Shown: positions 40,267-48,865 of the stretch, one piece after another
Layout: every line of letters begins with the position of its first letter
Numbering within the stretch: the stretch's first letter is position 1
DNA from: a gamma proteobacterium HTCC2207
GTDB lineage: Bacteria > Pseudomonadota > Gammaproteobacteria > Pseudomonadales > Porticoccaceae
Assembly: GCA_905181925.1 (NCBI GenBank)
Contig: CAJIZU010000028.1
Span: forward strand, 1-48,865
DNA length: 48,865 bases
Direction of reading: 5' to 3'
Notes under the pieces: model-generated
Told to the model about the DNA's origin: nothing
What the model saw: the letters and a program-made list of their open reading frames with translations, nothing else
Database searches by the model: none
Translations under genes and position numbers: made by a program

Positions 40267-42129
40267 TTAAAGAGGGCATTTCTCACAATATAAATAAATA
40301 TCTTTGGGATCATTTAAAGCATTGATAAAAGTTAAAGGCTCCAAGACCTTTTTGGCGTAGCGTAAAAGACTACTGTCAGGTGTTGAATAGTTCGAAACCG
40401 ATGCCAAACCCAGCCCTTGCAAGGACCCTACAACATTACCATTCAACTCAGTGATCAAGGTTTCAAAGGGGGACATTTCTTTGCGACGATAGTCAATCTG
40501 ATAGTCATCTAAGTCAGCTATTTCGGCGGCCACCAATATAGCATCATTAAGATCACCTAATTGATCGACTAAACCATTCGCCAGCGCCTGATTTCCCGTC
40601 CAGACTCGACCTTGGGCAATTTCATGAATTGCTTCAGGCGTTGAGTTTCTACCATTAGCAACCAGGGTAATAAAACGAGTGTAAATATTATCTACACCGG
40701 CTTGAATAATGAGTTTAGTTTGCTGTGTGAGAGGGCGATCGAGTTCCATCATAGCGGCAATGTCTGTGGTGCCAACTCCGTCCGAATAAATACCCAACGT
40801 CGCTAAAGATTGATCAATGGTGGGGACAATCCCAAATACTCCAATTGAGCCGGTGATGGTAGTTGGCATTGCTAAGATTCTATCGACCTCCGCAGCGATC
40901 CAGTAACCCCCCGATGCAGCAACACTGCCCATGGAAACCACCACTGGGATACCTTTATCTTGAGTGGCGTTGATGGAGTCACGAATAATTTCAGATGCAA
41001 AGGCGCTGCCGCCGCCACTGTCAATTCTCAAAACTACCGCTTTTACATTATCATCTTCGCGCAATTCTTCGAAAATGGACGCCAAGGTATCACCACCGAT
41101 ACTACCTTCCGGCTGCTGCCCATCCATAATAGAACCGCTTGCCACCACAATGGCGATTTGATTTTGAGCGTTTGAAGTTTCTCTATTGGCAAGACGTGTG
41201 TTGGATAGATAACTGTTCATATCAATGCTATTAAAGTCACCATCTTCACCCGCTATGTTAGCGTTTAAGTAGCGCTGAATGCCTGAGCGGCTGGTTATAG
41301 TGTCAACTAATCCGACAGCTTTCGATAGAGCCGCGCTATCGCCTTTGTACTCTTCAAGAGAAGTATGTAATTGATTAGCATACTTATTGAGAGTACCGGC
41401 ATCTAGGTCCCTTAGCGACTCTATTTCTGACGTATAGGACTGCCATAGATCATTTAGTAAAACACCTGTGTCATTTCGCACTTGAGAGGACATACTGTTG
41501 CCCATTAGTGGCTCTACTGCGCTTTTATAGTCGCCAACGCGAAAGATATTCATCGTAATTTTTAGCTTATCCAGAGCGTCCTTAAAATAGCTTCTGTATG
41601 AGCCAAATCCAGTGATCATAACTCCGCCTAACGGATTGAGTATTATTTCATCGGCGTGTGCAGCAAGAAAATATTGTGACTGTGTGAAATAATCGGCGAC
41701 GGCAATAATCGGCTTATCAGTCGCTTTGAAACGTCGCAGAGCTGACCCTATTTCTTGTAATTTACTAAGACTAGCACCGGCCATATAGTCGGTATCTAGC
41801 AGTAAATGAGTGATTCTATTGTCGTCTTTAGCAGTATCAATGGCTTCGATAATGTCCCTCACTAAGGTTTCATTACCCTGCTGACTTCCTTGAGACAGAA
41901 TCTGGGCGAGGGGATCAACATAACTTTTTTGATCAACCAATAACCCTTGGGGCGCAAGATACAAAGCGCCTTCGGTGGGAACTGGTTTGAGGTTTTCTGC
42001 GAACATGCCGCCAATGACTGAGATCACAACAACCAGAATCAAGAAGCTGAATGCATGACGTACAGCGGTTAATGCACTGCCGATAAATGTAAAGATCCGA
42101 CGTATTAAACCCGGTTTTTTGTCAGTCAC
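40267..42129 (-). CDS. sppA: Signal peptide peptidase SppA, 67K type
   Basis: N-terminal TM; FRVGDYKSAVEPLMGNSMS (Lys) and VSMGSVAASGGYWIAA (Ser); duplicated protease IV architecture. Confidence 0.95.
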   Translation of the reverse strand: MTDKKPGLIRRIFTFIGSALTAVRHAFSFLILVVVISVIGGMFAENLKPVPTEGALYLAPQGLLVDQKSYVDPLAQILSQGSQQGNETLVRDIIEAIDTAKDDNRITHLLLDTDYMAGASLSKLQEIGSALRRFKATDKPIIAVADYFTQSQYFLAAHADEIILNPLGGVMITGFGSYRSYFKDALDKLKITMNIFRVGDYKSAVEPLMGNSMSSQVRNDTGVLLNDLWQSYTSEIESLRDLDAGTLNKYANQLHTSLEEYKGDSAALSKAVGLVDTITSRSGIQRYLNANIAGEDGDFNSIDMNSYLSNTRLANRETSNAQNQIAIVVASGSIMDGQQPEGSIGGDTLASIFEELREDDNVKAVVLRIDSGGGSAFASEIIRDSINATQDKGIPVVVSMGSVAASGGYWIAAEVDRILAMPTTITGSIGVFGIVPTIDQSLATLGIYSDGVGTTDIAAMMELDRPLTQQTKLIIQAGVDNIYTRFITLVANGRNSTPEAIHEIAQGRVWTGNQALANGLVDQLGDLNDAILVAAEIADLDDYQIDYRRKEMSPFETLITELNGNVVGSLQGLGLASVSNYSTPDSSLLRYAKKVLEPLTFINALNDPKDIYLYCEKCPL

Positions 42130-42160
42130 TTACAAATCCTTTTATGTATTAGTTTGGTTT

Positions 42161-42505
42161 CTAAAGAACGTTTTTTTGTCTCAGTCTTGCATTGCCCGTT
42201 GCTGCTACAAACAATACAACAATTAGCACTAACTCGGCAATGTCGAGTAGTAAAGGATCTGGAACACTCAGTTTATAAGTCGCAATAGCAAAGTACAGTA
42301 AGAGCACAAAACACAGCCAAATGAGAGTGCGTAGTCTGCCTTTGATAATGCCAGAAATAAATACTGCCAGTGGGGCAAGGGACATAAAGTAGATTATCAG
42401 AGGTGCGCTTTGCAGCCAAAGATTAGTTGTTAATACGATCAACAATAGGAAAAAACTGCCCTGTATTGCGAGTCTTGAAATAGTTATTTTACGTTCTATC
42501 TTCAC
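42161..42505 (-). CDS. DUF2069 domain-containing membrane protein
   Basis: 114 aa with multiple TM helices; gene neighbourhood with wrbA and arsC. Confidence 0.75.
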   Translation of the reverse strand: MKIERKITISRLAIQGSFFLLLIVLTTNLWLQSAPLIIYFMSLAPLAVFISGIIKGRLRTLIWLCFVLLLYFAIATYKLSVPDPLLLDIAELVLIVVLFVAATGNARLRQKNVL

Positions 42506-42539
42506 CGATACCTTCCTGACGTTATTATTAAATGGTGGA

Positions 42540-43486
<947 letters not shown>

Positions 43487-43694
43487 ATTTTTATAGATAC
43501 ATGCATTTTTGCTTAGTTACATTGTAAGACTAATTCGCTAAAACAGAAAGAATCTTAAGCGCTCTATTAGTGACCCTTTTCCAGTATCCACCGCGGTTAT
43601 TTTTAGTCAATAATTTATATAAAGTACGGTATGCTATGGGGGAGTAGACCATTGTTATACTGGTTGCATAAATCGATTGGCACAAGGAATGGAA

Positions 43695-44123
43695 ATGTTA
43701 AAAAAATTATTTTTCATCGGGTTGTTGTTAGTAGGATGCTCCTCCGATGTTGGCTACCCTACATTAGACGGAGAATCTATCGATGTAGCGTCACCTGGAA
43801 AATTATTAGTTATTAATTATTGGGCAGTATGGTGTGCGCCCTGTCGCAAAGAAATTCCTGAACTCAACGAACTTGCGGCGCATCATGTTGATCGTTTAAC
43901 TGTGTTGGGCGTAAACTTCGATGGCTCGCAAAACGACACTTTGCGTAGCGAAATTAGTAAGCTTGGTATCCAATTTCCAAGTTTTACCAGTGACCCCAGA
44001 GTTACCTGGGGTTTAGAGCCAGTTTCGGTATTGCCTGAAACGTTAATCATTAGCCCAGAAGGTAAGCTTTTACACAGATTGATAGGTCCGCAAACGCTCG
44101 CATCATTAGAGGCGCTGCTTTAG
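43695..44123 (+). CDS. TlpA-like thioredoxin-fold lipoprotein
   Basis: Lipobox LLLVGC; NYWAVWCAPCRKEIPELNELA; start chosen after AAGGA (an ATG at 43689 is also possible). Confidence 0.88.
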   Translation: MLKKLFFIGLLLVGCSSDVGYPTLDGESIDVASPGKLLVINYWAVWCAPCRKEIPELNELAAHHVDRLTVLGVNFDGSQNDTLRSEISKLGIQFPSFTSDPRVTWGLEPVSVLPETLIISPEGKLLHRLIGPQTLASLEALL

Positions 44124-44208
44124 TAGATTCCCCTCATAGGGTATAGCCAATTACTGGGTGGGCTAATACAGTCCTCCTTTCAAATAAAAAACTGTTGCAG
44201 AGGTAGTT

Positions 44209-45627
44209 ATGAAAGATTTACGAAAATTTTATATTGATGGTCAGTGGGTCGATCCTATTCAGAGTAATGACCTGGCTGTTGAGAATCCGGCTAATGAAGA
44301 GCTTGTGGCAACCATATCATTGGGTGCGGCGGCTGACGTAAATCTTGCTGTAGCAGCCGCTAGACGTGCGTTTCAAGGTTTTTCTCAGACCCCAGTTGAT
44401 GAGCGAATTGCTTTGATGGAAAAGCTCTTGCAAATTTATATGGATCGCTATGATGAGATGGCTGTGGCTATCTCTGTTGAAATGGGAGCGCCGATCTCTT
44501 TCGCCACTGCTGCCCAGGCAGACTGTGGACGCGGCCATATCAGTACGGCTCTTGAAGCATTAAAGCAATTTGAGTTTGAACGACAGGTTGGCAACACGCG
44601 AATTGTTAAAGAAGCTATCGGCGTCTGTGGGTTTATAACGCCGTGGAATTGGCCCATTAATCAAATCAGTTGCAAGGTAGCCCCTGCATTAGCAACGGGT
44701 TGCACAATGGTGCTTAAGCCCAGTGAGATCGCTCCAATCTCAGGTTATTTGTTCACTGAGATGATGGATCAGGCCGGCTTCCCCGCTGGCGTTTACAACA
44801 TGGTAAACGGTGATGGCCCCAATGTGGGATCGGTCATTTCTAGCCACCCCGAAGTAGACATGGTGTCATTTACTGGATCAACGCGTGCCGGAATTTTGGT
44901 CGCCAAAGCGGCTGCTGATACTGTTAAGCGGGTAACTCAGGAGTTGGGAGGAAAGTCGCCAAATATTATTTTTGAAGACGCTGATCTTGAGAAAGCAGTA
45001 ACCGCCGGAGTTACTCATATGATGGGCAACACTGGTCAATCCTGCAATGCGCCATCTCGCATGTTAGTTCAGTCATCTGTGTATGGTAAAGCACTGGCTA
45101 TCGCAAAACAGGCTGCCGCGAATGTAGCAGTAGATCAGCCTACTAAAGAAGGCTGGCATTTGGGGCCGCTCTCTAGCCGGGCACAGTTTGATAAGGTGCA
45201 AGGATTGATTCACACGGGTATCGAAGAAGGTGCGACGCTAGTAGCAGGAGGCCTTGGTAAACCAGAGGGTTTAGAGACTGGTTATTTTGTAAAACCAACC
45301 ATTTTTGGCGATGTGAACAATGAAATGACAATCGCTCGTGAAGAAATATTTGGACCTGTGTTAACCATGATTCCCTTTGACAGTGAAGAGCAGGCTATCG
45401 AAATAGCAAATGATACGCCCTATGGTTTGTCCGCATACTTCAGTACGGGAAGCGAAGAGAGAGCAAAGCGAGTCGCCGGAAAGTTGCGGGCAGGCATGGT
45501 TAGCGTTAATAGCGCCTCGCAAAACTACACTGCACCCTTTGGTGGCTACAAGCAATCGGGTAATGGCAGAGAGTGGGGTGAGTTTGGTTTTGATGATTTC
45601 TTAGAAATAAAAGGTATTACAGTCTAA
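44209..45627 (+). CDS. Aldehyde dehydrogenase family protein
   Basis: GFITPWNWPINQISCKVAPALATGCTMVLKPSE; VTQELGGKSPNII; MGNTGQSCNAPSRM. Confidence 0.95.
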   Translation: MKDLRKFYIDGQWVDPIQSNDLAVENPANEELVATISLGAAADVNLAVAAARRAFQGFSQTPVDERIALMEKLLQIYMDRYDEMAVAISVEMGAPISFATAAQADCGRGHISTALEALKQFEFERQVGNTRIVKEAIGVCGFITPWNWPINQISCKVAPALATGCTMVLKPSEIAPISGYLFTEMMDQAGFPAGVYNMVNGDGPNVGSVISSHPEVDMVSFTGSTRAGILVAKAAADTVKRVTQELGGKSPNIIFEDADLEKAVTAGVTHMMGNTGQSCNAPSRMLVQSSVYGKALAIAKQAAANVAVDQPTKEGWHLGPLSSRAQFDKVQGLIHTGIEEGATLVAGGLGKPEGLETGYFVKPTIFGDVNNEMTIAREEIFGPVLTMIPFDSEEQAIEIANDTPYGLSAYFSTGSEERAKRVAGKLRAGMVSVNSASQNYTAPFGGYKQSGNGREWGEFGFDDFLEIKGITV

Positions 45628-45640
45628 TTATGATCTGATG

Positions 45641-45674
45641 GTTAGGTGCTCAGTCTCATCGCTGAGCACCTAAC
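45641..45674. terminator. Perfect 13-bp stem-loop between convergent genes (putative bidirectional terminator)
   Basis: GTTAGGTGCTCAG-tctcatcg-CTGAGCACCTAAC. Confidence 0.7.
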
Positions 45675-45686
45675 AGCAAGACGATT

Positions 45687-46985
45687 TTAATTCTTTCGTT
45701 TATCGATTTTCACGGTCACGAAATACATGATAGCCCCGGCCACAATGATGGCAATTCCCATAGAGCCCTCTTGAGGCTTCGAAATAAGAACATAAATTAG
45801 AGTCCATAACGTAACCGCTAGATAAATTAGTGGTGCTATAGGGTAGCCAAAGGTTCGGTAAGCCCCTTTTATATTGAGCTTTTTCAAGCGCAATATAAAA
45901 ACCCCAATCACCGAAAATAAGGTATTAATACCAAGCACAAAACTGGAGAACACTAGAATCGACTCAAAGGTTGCACTAACAATAAAAATAATGGCTAGCG
46001 TGCTTTGGAATATGATGGCGGTAGTGGGAATGCCGTTGCTATTAACCCGGCTTAATCCCTGAAACAGCCTAAAATCTTCACCGATTACTTGCAGAACTCT
46101 CGGACCGGCTATGGTCATTGCGCTCACAGTTGAGATAAGCAACATCGCCAAGACAGCCCCCATGGTTTTACCTGCGGTATTCCCCAGAGCATGATCGGCA
46201 ACAATAACGCCAACCTCTAGTTTTCCTTCTAACAGCGATATGGGCGCGGCGCTTAAAAAAGTAAAATTAAGTAGTAGATAAATCAGCATTACCGATACCG
46301 TGCCGATTAAGAGAACGATCGGTAAGCTTCGTTGAGGATCATCCAGTTCGCTGGTGACGTAGGTTACCGCGTTCCAACCGGTATAGGCATAGTTGACATA
46401 AATCAATGACACGGCAAAAGCACCGCTAAATAATAATTTTTCATCACCTGCACTAGGCATAAGGCTTATCGGCTGGGGAGCGCTGCCCCAAATGAAAATA
46501 GTCAGACAAAATACCAAGATCAAAATGACCTTGAGAGCGGTGAAGATTTGTTGAAAACTACTGCTAGCCTGCCGAGACAAGCAATGAATACCCGTTAGTA
46601 AAATAACCAGAACAACGGCTGAACCAGTCCGCGGTAGTTCTGGAAATACTGCGGATAAATAGGCGCCAAAAGTCATAGCGGCCAGCGCGACGGGCGCGGC
46701 AAATCCTACAGTGGCAGATACCCAACCTGAAATAAAGCCGGCGCAAGGATGGTAAAGCCGACCAAGAAAATTATATTCGCCGCCGGAGCGAGGTAAATTC
46801 GCACCAAGTTCAGCATAGGTGAGCGCACCGCAGAGCGCTGTCAAACCGCCGATTAGCCACAGCATCATTAGCGCAAAGTATGACTGAATACCGAGTAGCT
46901 GAAATCCCAAGCTGGTAAAAACGCCAGTTCCTATCATGTTGGCAACAACCACAGAAATGCCGGTCATTTTAGAAAATTTTTGCAT
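45687..46985 (-). CDS. APC family amino-acid permease
   Basis: KMTGISVVVANMIGTGVFTSLGFQL; LPRSGGEYNFLGRLYHP; about 12 TM helices. Confidence 0.92.
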   Translation of the reverse strand: MQKFSKMTGISVVVANMIGTGVFTSLGFQLLGIQSYFALMMLWLIGGLTALCGALTYAELGANLPRSGGEYNFLGRLYHPCAGFISGWVSATVGFAAPVALAAMTFGAYLSAVFPELPRTGSAVVLVILLTGIHCLSRQASSSFQQIFTALKVILILVFCLTIFIWGSAPQPISLMPSAGDEKLLFSGAFAVSLIYVNYAYTGWNAVTYVTSELDDPQRSLPIVLLIGTVSVMLIYLLLNFTFLSAAPISLLEGKLEVGVIVADHALGNTAGKTMGAVLAMLLISTVSAMTIAGPRVLQVIGEDFRLFQGLSRVNSNGIPTTAIIFQSTLAIIFIVSATFESILVFSSFVLGINTLFSVIGVFILRLKKLNIKGAYRTFGYPIAPLIYLAVTLWTLIYVLISKPQEGSMGIAIIVAGAIMYFVTVKIDKRKN

Positions 46986-47114
46986 AGTAACCTTGCAGGC
47001 GAACGTTATTTTTTCAGCACTTTACCCTAGCCCTTGACTTTGTGCAGTAAATTCCCGAAATCATTGAAATGACATTTCGTATGCCATAAGCTAAACCTAG
47101 TATTATCCCGCACT

Positions 47115-47141
47115 TATTTTACGTCGCATAAATGTAAAATA
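47115..47141. promoter_or_regulatory. Inverted repeat upstream of the DUF3604 gene, candidate operator
   Basis: TATTTTAC-gtcgcataaat-GTAAAATA, perfect 8-bp arms. Confidence 0.35.
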
Positions 47142-47216
47142 CCTCAATGCAAACTAGCTGAGAGTGGGCGTTGTGGCATGAGACTAAAAAACATCACGTT
47201 AGAGGGAACAAGAACA

Positions 47217-48865
47217 ATGAAGAAAATGATCGTAGTGCTTTGTGCCATGGCGAGTGTAATGACTAGTGCAGAGACAAGCAAAAACGTCTATTTTGGTGAC
47301 ACCCACCTGCATAGCTCTTATTCCTTTGACGCATTTTTAAATAATAATCACAGTGCGGACCCAGATACAGCCTATCGTTGGGCTAAGGGCCAGCCGGTGA
47401 TACACCCATACAATCGTGCTCGAGTACAGATTGATACGCCGCTGGATTTTTTAGTGGTTTCAGATCATGCGGAGATGTTAGGTGTTATGCGAGCCGTCCG
47501 CGAAGACACAATAATAAAAGAAGACCTTGGCTGGATTGGAAATATCAAAAGATGGTATGCGTTTAGGCTGATGAATGACGCTATTGATACTGATACAGGA
47601 TTAAAGTTTTTTGGACAATTCTTACCCAAGATTGCCGCTGATAATGATCATAGCGATCCAGTTCAAAATGCCAGTAATAACATTTCAGATGTGAATATTT
47701 TTGGTGACACGACACAAACATCACAAATGGCTTGGGATGATATTATTGAGAGTGCAGAACGCCACAATGACCCGGGTACTTTTACCAGTTTACTGGGTTG
47801 GGAATGGAGTTCTATTCCTATGGGAGCCAATTTACATCGTATTGTTATAACCCCAGATGGTGCCGATAAAGCTAAGCAGTTTTTACCTTATGGGTCAGAT
47901 AAAAGTCAGTATCCAGAGGATCTCTGGCGATGGTTAGAGGAAACTCAGCAACGCACGGGAACGCGATTTATGGCGATTCCGCATAACTCGAATATCTCTA
48001 AAGGCTATATGTTTGACGATACTAGCTTGCGAGGAGAGCCTATTAGTGCTGATTATGCTCGTCGCAGAATCAAGTGGGAGCCCATTGTCGAAGTCACTCA
48101 GATTAAAGGAGACAGTGAAACGCGAAGTGATTTTTCTCCGGAGGATGAATTCGCAGATTTTGAGAACTACGATCACTATATCCAGCAGGGAAAATCCAAA
48201 TATAAGAGCTCTACCGCAGATTATATTCGACCGGCATTAAAAAAAGGGCTAACGATTGAGCAAGACATCGGCGTCAATCCCTACAAATTCGGACTAATTG
48301 GGTCCACGGATGCTCACTCTGGCCTGTCCTCTGCCGAAGAGGGCAACTTTTGGGGGAAAATGGCTAAAGACTCAACGCCTGAAACGAAAGAACGCTTTGG
48401 AAGTATCAGCTCTTCTAACGGTTGGAATATGTCTGCGTCTGGTTTGGCTGCCGTCTGGGCTAAAGAGGATACGCGTGAGGCAATCTATGCTGCCTTTAAG
48501 CGTAAAGAAGTATATGCCACCTCAGGTCCTCGATTACGCGTTCAAATGTTTGCCGGATGGGATTTTCCTGAAGGCGCCGAGACTAGCGACAGCTTCGCTC
48601 TTATGGGCAGTCAGCACGGTGTCCCCATGGGTGGTGATTTAGTGGCTAATGATAACGACGGCAAAGCGCCGGTGTTTTTATTACGAGCTGTAAAGGACCC
48701 TGTGGGAGCCAATTTAGACCGCTTACAAGTGGTTAAAGGTTGGGTTGACAATGCGGGTGAGCAGCAAGAGAGAGTTTACAACGTAGCTTGGTCTGATGGG
48801 CGCCAATTAGATGCGAGTGGTAATTTGCCACCGGTGGGCAATACAGTCGATGTTAGCTCTGGCCG
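47217..48865 (+). CDS. DUF3604 domain-containing secreted protein, 3' end beyond the window
   Basis: ATG at 47217 after GAGGGAAC; signal peptide MKKMIVVLCAMASVMTSA; YFGDTHLHSSYSFDA, DFLVVSDHAEMLG, LLGWEWSS, GLIGSTDAHSGLSS; open to the window edge, so absent from the ORF track. Confidence 0.9.
   Translation, partial: MKKMIVVLCAMASVMTSAETSKNVYFGDTHLHSSYSFDAFLNNNHSADPDTAYRWAKGQPVIHPYNRARVQIDTPLDFLVVSDHAEMLGVMRAVREDTIIKEDLGWIGNIKRWYAFRLMNDAIDTDTGLKFFGQFLPKIAADNDHSDPVQNASNNISDVNIFGDTTQTSQMAWDDIIESAERHNDPGTFTSLLGWEWSSIPMGANLHRIVITPDGADKAKQFLPYGSDKSQYPEDLWRWLEETQQRTGTRFMAIPHNSNISKGYMFDDTSLRGEPISADYARRRIKWEPIVEVTQIKGDSETRSDFSPEDEFADFENYDHYIQQGKSKYKSSTADYIRPALKKGLTIEQDIGVNPYKFGLIGSTDAHSGLSSAEEGNFWGKMAKDSTPETKERFGSISSSNGWNMSASGLAAVWAKEDTREAIYAAFKRKEVYATSGPRLRVQMFAGWDFPEGAETSDSFALMGSQHGVPMGGDLVANDNDGKAPVFLLRAVKDPVGANLDRLQVVKGWVDNAGEQQERVYNVAWSDGRQLDASGNLPPVGNTVDVSSG

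Overview
The 48.9 kb window is a gene-dense chromosomal segment, probably from a marine gammaproteobacterium (Cellvibrionales/Porticoccaceae-like; inferred from gene order and content only). Most of it is conserved core genome: zapE(partial)-rplM-rpsI, petA plus a fused petB/petC, sspA-sspB, a thiolase, dolP-diaA-yraN-lpoA divergent to rsmI, maeB, an AgcS symporter, rnt-pyrC, a formyltransferase-like gene, argG, a dehydratase/PhzF/VOC/VOC group, rnfABCDGE, metG, apbC, dcd, purMN with DUF3108/DUF3014, DUF2066-hda, a sensor kinase/HD-GYP regulator pair, sppA, DUF2069-wrbA-arsC, a TlpA-like thioredoxin, an aldehyde dehydrogenase, an APC permease, and a DUF3604 gene running off the right edge. I saw no CRISPR array, tRNA/rRNA, transposase, phage genes or recognisable defence island. 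The best leads are: (1) a single 678-aa ORF encoding both cytochrome b and cytochrome c1; (2) an in-frame amber codon at codon 10 of yraN, next to a 16-bp perfect palindrome over its start codon; (3) lpoA and rsmI starting divergently with overlapping start codons (CATG); (4) three tandem inverted repeats upstream of the sensor kinase/HD-GYP operon; (5) an orphan formyltransferase-fold protein; and (6) several structured leaders and hairpins. I found no convincing new multi-gene system.
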